A stretch of 64,000 bases of DNA from Asterias amurensis (GCF_032118995.1 NC_092663.1:2294001-2358000), one strand, 5' to 3'. Shown: positions 11,566-22,438, numbered from the stretch's first letter. Made by a program: numbers and translations. Notes: generated by a model not told the origin, from the sequence alone.

Positions 11566-12770
11566 GTCATTTTAAACAATAAATTATAATGTAAAAAAAA
11601 AGTATTTAAAAGTATTATTCCTTGTGTACATTATGACGACAGTTGCATTATTTTGAGTGAATTTCAATTAAAGTTGAAAAAACTGTTAATGTTTTGTGAA
11701 ACTGAGATAAAACGTGTGTGATATGTCTTTTATTTTCTTGTTTGAATTATATTAATGAGAGGGTGGTCAAGGTAGCAAAACAAAGCATTGTGTATACACA
11801 GAAGATTGGTGATCCTATGTGACATAACAGAGATTCAACGTAAACGCGCAGAAAGCAGTGTATGTTCTGTCGCAGAGAGTTGTTCGTGTACAAAACAATA
11901 TGTTGAACAAAATCCTTCAAATAAATCTACTGTTGTGCCACAGAGCTTCTACATTTTAGCCAACATCAATTACAGTGGATTGTGCTGTGAAGGTACAGTA
12001 CACATCACAGGAGATTCTGATGTTGATGCACAGTGGAAAATCACAGTTGAATCTTCTGTAGACAAAAGTAGCCTCCGTAATGCCAATTGACAAAACAAAC
12101 TACTGTAAATTAACAACATTTTTTTTAACAGTGTAGATTGGGTTTTCAGTCCGGACTTTGATCGCGTTGGTTTTCCCCTTTGGGCATAAATATGGGTTGT
12201 TTCTATAACAATGATAAATGTAATCTCGTTTTATATTCATTGGCGCTAACTGTGTCAATTAATGCGATACATCGAACCAAAACTTGAACTACAAACATAA
12301 ATTAGCATATCAATGCATCTGGCAAAGTTCCCACTCAACTCAAACCTCGAACAGAACTAAAAAAACATGAACCCTTCTCTATTAATATCCCGATTCCTGG
12401 AACCGGACGTGTTTTTTCTTGAAACCACAGCAACGACAACAAGGTGAGTTCGTGTACATAAGCACAACCATCCAATAAACGGGCCCCAAATTGACAACTG
12501 CGCCATCAGGAGTATTTAATCAAGAGTTGCAATAGTTTTGTCATCACTAATTTTGGAAGCCTCCTGATCAACGAAACCGCACTAAAGAACAGTCTTCAAC
12601 TAACCATGGGGATAGGCTTGATAAAAGGTGGGTCTTTTGGCAAACAAATTAAAAGTTCTAGCAAAAAAATTAATCTGCCTTTTTATTTTTCCAGTTCCCT
12701 CCTTTTGATTAATTTATTGAAACGATGATTGTCTGTATCATTCATTATGTTCTGTAGCTTTTAGTGACTT

Positions 12771-13165
12771 TTAAAGCCAGTGGACACTATTGGTAATTGT
12801 CAAAGACCACTCTTTTCACTTGCTGTATCTCAACATAATATGCATATAAAATAACAAACCTGTGAAAATTTGAGCTCGATTGGTCGTCGGAGTTGCGAGA
12901 TAACTATGAAAGAAGAAAAAAACATCCTTGTCACACGAAGTTGTGTGCTTTCAGATGCTTGATTTCGGGACCTCAAATTCTAAACTTGAGGTCTCGAAAT
13001 CAAATTCGTGGAAAATTACTTTTTTCTCGAAAACTACTCCACTTCAAAGGGAGCCATTTCTCACAATGTTTTATACTACCAACCTCTCCCCATTACTCGT
13101 TACCAAGTAAGGTTTTATGCTAATCATTATTTTGAGTAATTACCAATAGTGTCCACTGCCTTTAA
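12771..13165. mobile_element. Palindromic TTAA MITE, family A (copy A2)
   Basis: Full-length copy: TTAAAGCCAGTGGACACTAT at the left, AGTGTCCACTGCCTTTAA at the right. The GAGGTCTCGAAATC hairpin is intact near 12985. Confidence 0.9.
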
Positions 13166-13339
13166 CATGAGGGCATAAGTAAGGCTCCAAATTCGCTTGA
13201 CACACATGTTTCTCCTGAAGACAGGCAGAGTATACTGTTCGAAACATCGATACCACACCGGCACTTTTCAAAGCCAACACTCATACAAAAGAGATTTACA
13301 CATTGTTGTACCCGCAAGTTTACTATTTTATAGTTTCTT

Positions 13340-13605
13340 CATATGTTTCTGAGTAAAGAACTACTTTCAAAGCATTCTCTGTTTGAAAAGTGTTTGCCTT
13401 CAAAGTTGCTGAAATTGAACCAATCACTTCAGCTCACCTATGTTTCTTAATACAGAATTTATCTCAAAGCATTCTGAACATACTTGTCGCCAAACTCGCT
13501 GAGATCGAACCAGTCTCTTCACCACACCTATATGTTTCTTACCACAGATTTAATCTTTAAACATTCTGAGAAGTTTGACCAAAATTTGTTTTCAAACTTG
13601 TTAAC
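13340..13605. repeat. Degenerate ~110-bp tandem repeat, left part
   Basis: Successive units share CTCAAAGCATTCTG, a gap, then CGCTGAGATCGAACCAGTC, CACACCTATATGTTTCTTA and ACAGATTTAATCT. The array breaks off inside TTCAAACTTG at about 13600 and resumes at about 14800. Confidence 0.7.
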
Positions 13606-13729
13606 ATAAAAACATATTAGTCAAAACAACGCTAATTAGTCGTATGAGACATGATTTTGACTAACTTGCATCAAAATCATGTCCCTTATGACTAATTAGC
13701 GTTGTTTTTACTAATATATTTTTACAGTG
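13603..13729. mobile_element. Foldback element, ~58-bp arms
   Basis: Left arm 13603-13660 and right arm 13671-13729 are inverse complements with few mismatches, the core being ACGCTAATTAGTC / GACTAATTAGCGT. The right end reads TTTTTACAGTG. It sits exactly at the break in the 110-bp tandem repeat. Confidence 0.8.
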
Positions 13730-13733
13730 TGTC

Positions 13734-14123
13734 TTAAAGGAACACGTTGCCTTGGATCGGTCGAGTTGGTCTTTGAAAAGCGTTTGTAACCGTTTTTTAT
13801 AAAATGCATATGGGTAGAAAGATGTTGTAAAAGTAGAATACAATGATCCACACAAACACGCCTCAAAATTGCGTGGTTTTCCTTTTACCTTGTCGACTAA
13901 CACGTCGGCCATTTATGGGGGTCAAAATTTTGACTCCCATAAATGGCCGACCATGTTAGTTCGCACAGTAGAAGGAAAACCACGCAATTTCGAGGCAAAC
14001 TTGTGTGGATCATTGTATTCTACTTTTAAAACATCTTTCCAACCATATGCATTTTATAAAAAACGGTTACAAACGCTTTTGTTTTGACCAACTCGTCCGA
14101 TCCAAGGCAACGTGTTCCTTTAA
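13734..14123. mobile_element. Palindromic TTAA MITE, family B (copy B2, inverted relative to B1)
   Basis: A 390-bp near-perfect palindrome bounded by TTAA. The asymmetric mark GTTTTGACCAACTCGTCC is at its right end, whereas B1 has it at the left. B1 and B2 are therefore in opposite orientation about 10 kb apart. Confidence 0.9.
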
Positions 14124-14452
14124 GTGAGTTAGCCATGTTTTTTTATGGCACAATTAGCATTTTTGTTAATTACTCCTCTCGTGAATGGAGTAGAAAGCCT
14201 TCCTTTCATGACTTCCTTCATTATACGTTTGAAAAACATAATGGAGAATTTGAGTGGCCTAGGTTATCGGGTTTATCTTCTACGTTCATATCAAGTGACA
14301 CTGGTCCAAGGTTCTGGGGACTTCCCCATAGACATGTACTGCTGGAAATGGCAAGCAACAAACTTGTCTGTCAACAGGTAGGACAGACTTGACTGTGTGC
14401 CAGCTGGCAAGCTTCACCAAAGCTTCCTAAGAGTTGTTTACTATGGTGGTCA

Positions 14453-14485
14453 GGGGTGGGTTGGGGTGGGGGCGGGGATGGGGGA
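14453..14485 (+). other. Potential G-quadruplex tract
   Basis: Six runs of three to five G separated by one or two bases on the plus strand, fitting the common four-run G-quadruplex pattern with room to spare. A C-run lies at 14626-14639 on the same strand. Confidence 0.6.
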
Positions 14486-14799
14486 TTTTGTTTGACTTTT
14501 TGAATGGAGTGTCTGAAGAGAAAGGTCAATCGTGTGTAACCTCTTTTTGAGTCGGGCATAAATGTGTTCAGAAAGTAATGGGCCTTGAGTAAGAAGATCT
14601 TTTTACCTGTCATCCTCCTTCCAACCCCCCCCCCCCCCCACCTCAAAGGTGGAAAGGTGGTGGGGATGCTTAGAGTCCATTTATGCAACAGTGAATCCCC
14701 CGTGTTGGGTGTATAGTGTGTACACAGTGTATTAGTGTGCCATGTTTTTCCTGGCCTGCTTAACAGATAGTATTTTTTCTGCTTAGCGTGGAATGCAGG

Positions 14800-15015
14800 G
14801 TTAAACCAGTCGCTTCAGCTCACCCGTGTTTCTTACTACAAAATCGCTGAGATTTAACCAGTAGTTTAACCACATACCATGTTACTTACGACACAGAATT
14901 AATTTGAAAGCCGTCTGATAAGTTTGACAAATTGTTTTCAAACTTGCTGAGATTTAACCAATAGCTTCAGCACACCTATTTTATTAATACATAAAAATAA
15001 TCTCAAAGCATTCTT
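14800..15015. repeat. Degenerate ~110-bp tandem repeat, right part
   Basis: Resumes with TTAAACCAGTCGCTTCAGCT, then GCTGAGATTTAACCA, TTTTCAAACTTGCTGAGA and CTCAAAGCATTCT, the same unit as at 13340-13605. A further decayed unit may lie at 16023-16085. Confidence 0.65.
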
Positions 15016-16183
15016 ATATCGTAGCGTCATACGATATCGACCCTCATATGTTTTCGAACCCCCCAACTTTGATTACCGTTTACCGCGAGATTGTGCAAGC
15101 TGCACCAGTGACAGAAGCTATGCAGTTTACTCACGGTCTGTATTTTCATCAGGCTTAATCATGCCGAGAATAAAGTTTCCTGACGTTGGTTGTGCTCAAA
15201 TATTTATAAAATGATTGATTTTTGATACAGATCACTAGTGCATTATTATGCCAACATTCAAATGAGTCAAAGAAACATAATCCAACCTCAAAAGTTCAAA
15301 ACAAAATTACTATCTGCTAGATTGAGTTTCATTCTGCTTTAGTCACTAGATGGATCACGTGAGGTGGTTACTATTTGGGATTCTATGGTGTGCCAGTATG
15401 ATGACAAAATTAAAATATTTTAAGTGAAAATGGCAACAATTTTTATTTTTTATTAACTGCATACTGTAACTAAATTCCGATAAGCGTAAAAAAAAATATT
15501 ACGTCTATATTAAAGAAAATATATCATAGTTTGGTTTCTTATCTCCTGAAACAAAACATAACTGGTCTAAAATGGGGGGAAACGGATTGTTATGAAGTGT
15601 GTGTGTTTTAAGGGGTGGAATGTTTTACCACCATGCCTTATCTCGATTCTAATATAGTAGCCATAATGCCGTGAGACAAAAATGTAATTAAATTTGTTAA
15701 GTATAGTAATTGAATAATCTTTTTGATTTATTTTGCACGCCATACTAGCTTCGGAATATTCAATAAAATACCAACCAATGAAAGGTGTGAAAACATATGA
15801 CGTTGCTCCAATGTCATGCATGCATAAGCACTGTTAATGGTGGACTGTCTCTCGCAACGTAAAACCAAAACTTCACAAATTTCAACACACCAGGAAGTGT
15901 AAGTGTTATTGTTAAACAATTGGATAGATGATTTGAAAAAAAAACATTCAGTTTTTGATTGTGAAATTTTTTCCTGTTATCCTACTGAAAACACATGACA
16001 CCAGGATATATATATTTTTAAATTGTCTTGCAACTTTCTGACATTAAAACAGTATCTTGAGCACACCTATATTGCTGTTAAAGCCTTGAGCGTCACTGAT
16101 AACGGATGCGCGTTTATAACAAGCAACTATTATCTTAAAATAAAAAATATTTTAATCGTGTTTCTAAACTGTTTTGCATGCAG
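15016..16183. other. No gene seen; upstream region of the lysozyme-like/VWA gene
   Basis: The start-codon exon of the downstream gene should be here or further left, but I could not choose one. The region shares ordered blocks with 26590-26900 (see findings), for example CCAACTTTGATT, GGTTTCTTATC, and CATGACACC(A/T)GGATA. Confidence 0.4.
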
Positions 16184-16623
16184 TTGCCCTATTGGGCTCT
16201 TTGATGGTCGCTTGCTTCATCAAGCAATCACTGGCTGGTACGGACAACACCATCGTCCCAGGAGCTTTCGGTCCTGATGTCGTAGATGCCACCATCGGCA
16301 AGATAGCAATAGTTGAACAGGCCAGCCAACTCGAACCGCACGACAGGATTCTGATTCGCATAGCATGGGTAGAAACGCAGTTCGGCACTGCACAGCGCAC
16401 TGACCCTAACTACTACGGTGGGATATGGCGTGTCGATCGTGATATGTTTGATGTTACTTTGGGCATGTTAAACATGGACAGATACAGTGATATATTTTTG
16501 GCGATTTTAACTTACCTGGGGATAAAATGGGTCCAGTCTACTTGGGAAGACTGCCGTCAACCTTTGTACTCCGGTCTTGCTGCCCGTCTATTTCTTCACA
16601 ACGCCAACCCGATCATTCCACCG
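16184..16623 (+). CDS. Exon: signal peptide and lysozyme/SLT-like domain
   Basis: Preceded by a pyrimidine-rich tract and GCATGCAG; followed by the consensus donor GTAAGTGG at 16624. It enters in phase 1 (needs one base from an upstream exon) and leaves in phase 0. The Glu in WVETQFG is placed as in bacterial lytic transglycosylases, where an ES/ET dipeptide carries the catalytic Glu, and GGIWRVD may stand in for their GLMQ segment. The domain's C-terminal helix (SVEQQAIYWRDNYP) is in the next exon. Open alternatives are a catalytically dead lysozyme-like fold or another all-helical domain. Confidence 0.6.
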
Positions 16624-19600
16624 GTAAGTGGCATTGATATCGTGGCTATCAAAGGGTGTACGTTTGGTATCTCTCCCTGAATAAATGACAATAAAAACTT
16701 ATTTCTTATAACGTAAGTCTCATGAATTGTGTACCCCGTGCATGGTGGTAGAGTTTAAAGGGGTGCTATATTTGCTGTCATTTATTTCGGATATATGTAT
16801 TGAACATCAATAAAATGTGTTTTGTTTTTTCCCCGACATATCTCACTTGCGTAATTAGCGAATAAGTCATGCCCCCCCCCCCCCCCCCTTTTGTGGATTG
16901 TTACCGCTCCCCTACCATCGACGTCACGTCGGGAATTCAAACATATCGTCGGCAAAAAGAGTCTGGTCCCTAACTACACGCGCCTAGGTACCAGGCCACA
17001 CAGTGCACACGTCTCTATATGCACAGCCAGGGGGCCCAACGGCTCGGGTTACCGACATGACGTCACGTTTATGCAAATGAAGGCTCCCTTTTAGGGGCGG
17101 GGTGGGTTCCCCTCATCTCTTGAAAACCATTTTTAAAATACTTGAGCATTTAATAAAAAATTTAAAAAAATATTTCAGGTTTAAAAAGTCAAGGTTAATC
17201 GTAGTTGGTTGTTTTTTTTGTTGGGGTGTGTGTGTGGTTGGTTTTTTACAGTTTTTGTTTTGCCCGTCTCGCTTTGATCTTTATATTTTATATGATGTAT
17301 TGAAATATGCATTGTTTTATGATTTCATTAATGTCTTATAAATATTAATTTGGAACAACAAGTAATTTTTATTAGAACCAACACAACTCGAAAGAAATTT
17401 ATTGTGCATTGTTAAGATGATCAGAGCATACTGATCAAAACTGTGATTTGTCAACCATCAGGCCCAATTCCGTAATTACTAAGCACACACATTTGCTTTG
17501 CATGAAATTTCTTCCTTTACCAACCAAATTTCCGTTTGTTGTTTATTGCTTGTTACTTGTATTCAGCTGTTGTTTGCTTATCCTGAAAATCACGTGGAAA
17601 TTTGGTAGGTTTTCCTGTTTTTATCAAGGAAGAAACTGGCGTCATCATGCTAAGCAAATTTTTGTGCTTAGCAGCTCTATGAAATTGTGCCAATAGTTCT
17701 TTTCACAGATCCAACACTACACAAAAAGAAATTTACAAGTGATTTCTTTTGCTGTTTTTTCTAACTCCGTTACTACAGGGCTGGTCTGTGGAGCAACAAG
17801 CAATTTATTGGCGAGACAACTACCCACACGATCCTCCTACTGGTGATGTGACGTATTTTTCCGAAAGAGTTGCAGAATTACCAGGTAGGTTGTTTACAAC
17901 CAAGAGGGCGTTTTTGTTTTTGTGTTTCAAAGGGGGTGATGTTTTATGAGGGGGATATTTTTTGTAATTATTTTCTAGTTCATTCAGCAGAGCTGGCACT
18001 CTTTAAAATAAAAAATAAAAACTTACAACAACCAAATCACAACTCTTATGGAAAGGACTCTCTGCAATGCCTGTAAATCTCTCCCAACTGGCATTAGTGG
18101 AGATATCAAGTCCAAGGGGGCGAAGACTGATTTCATTTCAAAACATCTTTCCAAAGATCAAAATAAAACTTTCCTATCTGAGATTGTTGCGAGCTTCGCT
18201 GGTAAGTAAAGTTAAATGTACATTAAGCTAGTTTTACATAACCTATTATACACGTCAACTTATTATACACGTCATCACGCGATTTATTTTATTAGATACT
18301 TTTCTTGAAACTAATCGGGCAATAAAACAATCAGTGTTACCATTTTAATTGTTGATTTTCTTTTATTTCACCAGGATGTACAAACAAGGGCATCGATTTG
18401 GTCTTTGTAGTTGACAGTTCTGGAAGTGTTAAACCAAGTAATTTCGAGACGTCCAAGCAATTTGTCAATGACATTGTCGATTCATTTGAGATTGGTAGCG
18501 ATCGCACACGCGTTGGAGTCATTCAGTATTCCTCCTCTGTTAACATCGAGTTTCACTTGAACCAATACACGGATAAAAGTTCACTTCAACAGGCGATTAG
18601 TAGTATAAATTACATGGGTGGCGGTACTAATACGGAGGGGGCTTTGAATGTCATGGTAGATGAAGGTTTCAGTGTTACAAACGGAGCCAGGGAGCTTGGT
18701 ATCCCTCGGGTGGCAGTTGTTCTAACAGATGGTCAATCACAAGGAGCTGACCGTGTCCGTGTGCCAGCAGACAGAGCCCGCGAAAAGGACATCATAATAT
18801 TTGCCATCGGTGTGACGGCAAACATTAATAAGGCTGAGCTGAACGCCATTGCAAACAAACCGAGCCATATCTACGTGTTTGAGGTTAGCAATTTTGATGC
18901 TATCGCAGCAATCGGTGCTATACTCCAAGATACCGCATGCGATCGTAAGTATTTTCCATGAATGTCTGGTCTATTAAAGGGACACACCGGCCGAATTGGG
19001 CTATTTGGGCTACAAAATAGACTAAGCTGTGACTTCAACAGTCTTCCAGGAATAAAGAAGAACAGTCTTTAAAAAAAATCATCAAATTAAGCCGTTTTTG
19101 AGCATTTTAAGACAAAAACACAGGTCGCGTGATTGTTCTAACCAAAAAGTGGTACAAACAATCACGTGACCTTCCGGGCTAGTTTTACTTGCAGCCGTCT
19201 AAAAGTAACTTACTTAACCAAATTTAAATCTTTTTTTTACAAAATTATTTACGAATAATTGACGAAAAAGATCATGTATTCAAATTATCGCTACAAAATG
19301 TAAATAATGGTGAAATTTGTAACATAAGATTCACATTCAAAGAGTCCGTGTAACTGAAGCTTGTTATATGGCCGCTTTGGTTTTTAAAATCATTTTTCGC
19401 TAAATACGTGACATTTTGATGATTTTTGTTTACAGCAACCATGTATAAAAACATTATTTATGATTCTCCACCCCTTAATTGCGTAAACGGTGAGCCGGTG
19501 TGTCCCTTTAAAGGAACATTACATATTTTTTTGGCTAACAAGTAATCCACCATATTTACATGAAAAAAACTGAAGAATTTTGCGATCGATCAGCCATCTG

Positions 19601-20831
19601 GGTCACGAAACATAGTGAAAAACTATCACGGTGCTGGGACGCATACAACAGCCACAGCCAGGAACACCGGGGCGAATCCCTTCTCTTTTCGATAAAAAGA
19701 TGTGACTAACGGTTTTACGTCCCATCCAAAGGGCGAAGCAATGAGTAAATGTCTTGCTTAATTAAGGACAAAAGTGTCACGGTTGGGATGCGAGCCCCCA
19801 CGTTCTTGGCACACCGTTTTCCACGCTCCCTCTACGACACACAGTTACTTCACTTGATGTTGAACCCACACCCCGATGACCTAACCACTAGAACTTTAAT
19901 CGGACGCTCTAAACAGCTCGACCATGAAACCCTTTATTTTGTAAAAAATATAGTCTTCAATGCTTAAGATTTGTTTGGGTTTTCAGAATCTGCTGAGCTG
20001 CCTCCACTCGCCGAGCTCAACGGTACAATCGGAGAAAACCAAACACAGAACTTCGTCCAAGACATACCTCCAGAAGGTACCACCATTATTCTCCGAACAG
20101 CTAATGGTGCTGTAGTCATGTATGGATCCAAAACCATCGAGATACCCAACTCGGCCCTCAACGATTTCAACCTGACAGCCATCGAGGGACAGGGCCCCGT
20201 GGAGATCTTCATTGGAGAAGGCTTTTTTGGTAGTTTGCCCGGCCGTAGACGACGTCAGGTATGACTTTCAACTTAAAATGTTTTCAAAGACCAGTATACT
20301 CACTTGGTGTTTCCGAACCAAAAATTTAACAGATTTGTAAAAATTTGGACTCAATTGGTCATCGAATTTGCAAAAGAAAAATGTAAGAAAAAACACCCTC
20401 GTTGCATTAACACTTTGTGTGCTTTCGGATGCATAATAAAAGGCTCCAGCTGAACTGTTTTATCATTAATATTTGTTTGAGAAATTATCTTTTCTCAAAA
20501 ACTACTTTTTGTTTTTCTTTTTCTTTTTCTTCAGATGCCTAATCAGAACGACACGAAAGCGAACAATGAAACAATCGGCAACCTGTATATCAGCATCGAG
20601 GGAAAGCAAGCAACCAATGTCTTCTCATTGGTTACAGCCGAGGGTGACGTCACCAAACCAGAAGCCACCGAACCGGGAACCACCCAACCGGAAACTACCG
20701 AACCAGAAGGCACCCAACCCGACACCACCAAACCTGACAATGGAGTTGGCATGGTCACTACGACAGTGCCATACATTGCTCTGATTATTCTGATTGGAGT
20801 AATTATTGCTCATTTGGCAAATGCACTTTAA
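16184..20831 (+). CDS. Secreted/GPI-anchored protein: lytic-transglycosylase-like domain + VWA domain
   Basis: Exons by frame and splice borders: 16184-16623, 17779-17884 (or to 17888), optional 18056-18201, 18375-18944, 19987-20258 and 20535-20831 (TAA end). An earlier exon must supply the Met, because no in-frame ATG precedes VALLGSLMVACFIKQSLAG, which reads as a signal peptide. Order: signal peptide; SLT/lysozyme-like domain with candidate catalytic Glu in IAWVETQFG, then YYGGIWRVDR and SVEQQAIYWRDNYP; an optional segment with CNACK; VWA with MIDAS DSSGS, GGGTNTEG and LTDGQ; a segment ending LPGRRRRQ (possible furin site); a TEPxxT/TQPxxT stalk; and a terminal hydrophobic tail VPYIALIILIGVIIAHLA with no basic cytoplasmic end, favouring GPI. 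About 611 residues with the optional exon, 561 without. It probably acts at the cell surface, in matrix or in defence; this is inferred. Confidence 0.8.
17460..17691. mobile_element. Palindromic element, family C (copy C1), intronic
   Basis: Left end GGCCCAATTCCGTAATTACT, right end CAGCTCTATGAAATTGTGC. The arms carry CTAAGCACA...CATGAAATTTCTTCC and its inverse. It lies in the intron after the lysozyme-like exon. Confidence 0.8.
18056..18201 (+). CDS. Probable alternative exon (Cys-pair segment) of the VWA gene
   Basis: Open for 48 codons plus split codons, flanked by GGAAAG/G and G/GTAAGT. The frame that matches the VWA exon reads TLCNACKSLPTGISGD... and ends SEIVASFAG. The CxxCK start recalls saposin-like or other small disulphide domains, but no confident match is claimed. 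Inclusion needs the upstream exon to use the donor at 17889 (AG/GTTGTT), four bases past the better donor at 17885; skipping it with the 17885 donor is also in frame. Confidence 0.5.
18375..18944 (+). CDS. Exon: von Willebrand factor A domain with complete MIDAS
   Basis: Encodes CTNKGIDLVFVVDSSGS at the start and about 180 further residues of a canonical VWA fold. All three metal-ion-dependent adhesion site elements are present: DxSxS (DSSGS), the Thr in GGGTNTEG and the Asp in VVLTDGQ. The alternating hydrophobic strands and helices (VGVIQYSS, VAVVLTDG, IIIFAIGV) are standard. Leaves in phase 1 at C/GTAAGT. VWA domains of this type bind protein ligands through a divalent cation. Confidence 0.95.
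18974..19511. mobile_element. TTAA MITE, family I, intronic
   Basis: TTAAAGGGACACACCGGC at the left and GCCGGTGTGTCCCTTTAA at the right: 18-bp perfect terminal inverted repeats with TTAA at both edges. An internal hairpin CGCGTGATTGTTCTAACC / ACAATCACGTGACC lies near 19130-19170. It lies in the intron directly after the VWA exon. Confidence 0.9.
19610..19900 (-). mobile_element. tRNA-derived SINE, family G (reverse copy), intronic
   Basis: Reversed, it carries the shared tail (GAAAAGAGAAGGGATTCGCC, GTTGTATGCGTCCCAGCACC) and the TGTCCTTAATTAAGCAAGAC segment. The tRNA-like head is diverged compared with the copies at 42.2, 44.2 and 51.6 kb. Confidence 0.65.
20275..20515. mobile_element. Diverged partial family A MITE, intronic
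   Basis: Shares TCAAAGACCAGTATACTCAC, GTAAAAATTTGGACTCAATT and TTGCATTAACACTTTGTGTG with family A, with clear divergence and without the right end. It forms much of the last intron. Confidence 0.55.
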
Positions 20832-22438
20832 ATCCAAACCGATTCGACTTCCTTATATATAAAAAGATCTTTATCATGCTGCCGCCATCTTGATCATGTT
20901 CCCTGTATCCAACAACAGCTACGGTTGCTAATATTCATTGTACGAAAAGGAACCAGACTCATTCTCCTTCCAGCCTCAGTTTGCTAACATTGATTTGAAT
21001 GGGATAAAATCAAGATGGCCGCACCATGATAAGGTCTAAGCATGGAGGAATTGCGCACCTTTAGCACATGAGATCATCCGAGTATATAGGGCGCCCTCAT
21101 GCATAAAGAGCGGTTAGTTTATGGACACACTCCGCGCAACAGCTTTGTTGTACATTTATAGGCAATCAGTTGTATATAGGTTTTGTTGTTTGCTGTGTTT
21201 GTTCTCTTTCATCATTTTCGTCTGCGACAATGACGGCGCGATGACGTCACTGCATGAGGCCTACATTGTTTCTAGAGTGTGATAGATAGCTAGATAGATA
21301 GGTCGATAAAAGGTTTACTCACACAAGCCGTCACAGCATAAAGACTGAATTTCAACTATGATACAACATTTTAAAAAAATTGAAAGTACATCATTAAAAG
21401 TACAGCACTGTATAAAAATCACTGCGAAAAGGGACACAAAAAGCAAAATGCAACCACATACCTCACCAACACAGCCAGAATAGAACAAAACAAACGAACA
21501 AACACAGTCTCACACAAACGACAGCTAACTCTAGTACTCTGCAACGATCACAAAACCAATACGCAAGCAAAGGCACAAAAAACGTTAACAAAATGTGGAG
21601 AGCTTTATAGTTAAATTCAAGTTCCCCCAGTATTTCCAGGGGCCCCAGAACTAACGTTTGTCTCCTGTGACTACAATAAAAGAAACAAACAAATTTGGAA
21701 ACTGTATTACTGTTTTCTTTTTGAGCAAAATGTGTAAGTTTTTGAACTTCTGCGAACATAGCATACTGCTTTTGTTGGGGGGGGGGGCTGAAATGACTAG
21801 GTTTTTAGAGGGGTGTGGTATTATTAACAAAGTAAATAATACTAGCAGGAATTGTTGTTCTTAGTTTTAAGACATGTTTATATTTTCAGTAGTTACAAAT
21901 CATTTTAAAGAGGTGTGGGTGATAAACTATATTGTGTGGTACTAAGTAGACTAAGTTTTGGGTTTAAGTTCAACATACCAAGTTCCAAAGTGAGGAACTG
22001 GGGACAAAAGAAGTCCGTGATTATGTAGGAACTTGAAACATTGTGTCGACTAACAATCGTCCATACACTGACAGCTCTATGCATCGACTATGTGGGCATT
22101 CCTTGCTTCTGTATAAAGGGAAATGAGATTCTTCAACACTTTAAACAAACATTGTGTGGACGTGTGTAAGTCAACATAGTGTTTCAAGTCAACACACTGT
22201 GTGGGCTTCTTTTGTTCTCTCTCTGCATAATAGTTATTGTAAGGTGATGGTAACGAAGTTTGTAGTATTTAGATTATGTTGTTATTAACTAAAAGTGTTG
22301 CTATATAGCCCATTACACAACCATTTTTATATACCAAAATAATTCACAGACAGTTAGGGTCATAGAATAGTTGATGTCATCGTTACACTGATTTATAGGC
22401 AATTAATCAAAAAAGACATCATGTTAAATTGTTCTTTT
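20832..22438. other. No gene seen; 3' flank of the VWA gene and intergenic DNA
   Basis: The 3' UTR should start here, but no poly(A) signal near the stop was identified; the first clear AATAAA I noticed is near 21675. A short CTAGATAGATA microsatellite lies near 21290. Confidence 0.4.

Noticed and set aside
12893-13123. Frames of 60-140 codons in family A elements (also 51, 24463, 31500, 47307 and 59411)
   Set aside because: Repeat-derived, differing between copies by frame; no constraint visible.
14145-14381. A signal-peptide-like frame (MAQLAFLLITPLVNG) as first exon of the lysozyme/VWA gene
   Set aside because: The following donor does not give the required phase in that frame, and the stretch lies in a repeat insertion. 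Transcript data would decide.
14145-14392. Two overlapping frames after family B copy B2
   Set aside because: No similarity or splice logic; they lie in DNA inserted into the tandem repeat.
16174-16183. Start of the lysozyme/VWA protein within the 16.2-kb exon
   Set aside because: No in-frame ATG exists at the left of the exon (the frame there opens on TTG), and TTTGCATGCAG at 16183 is a good acceptor, so the Met lies upstream.
16184-16623. Bacterial contamination as the source of the SLT-like domain
   Set aside because: The domain is split by an intron with consensus donor and acceptor and joined in frame to an animal VWA exon.
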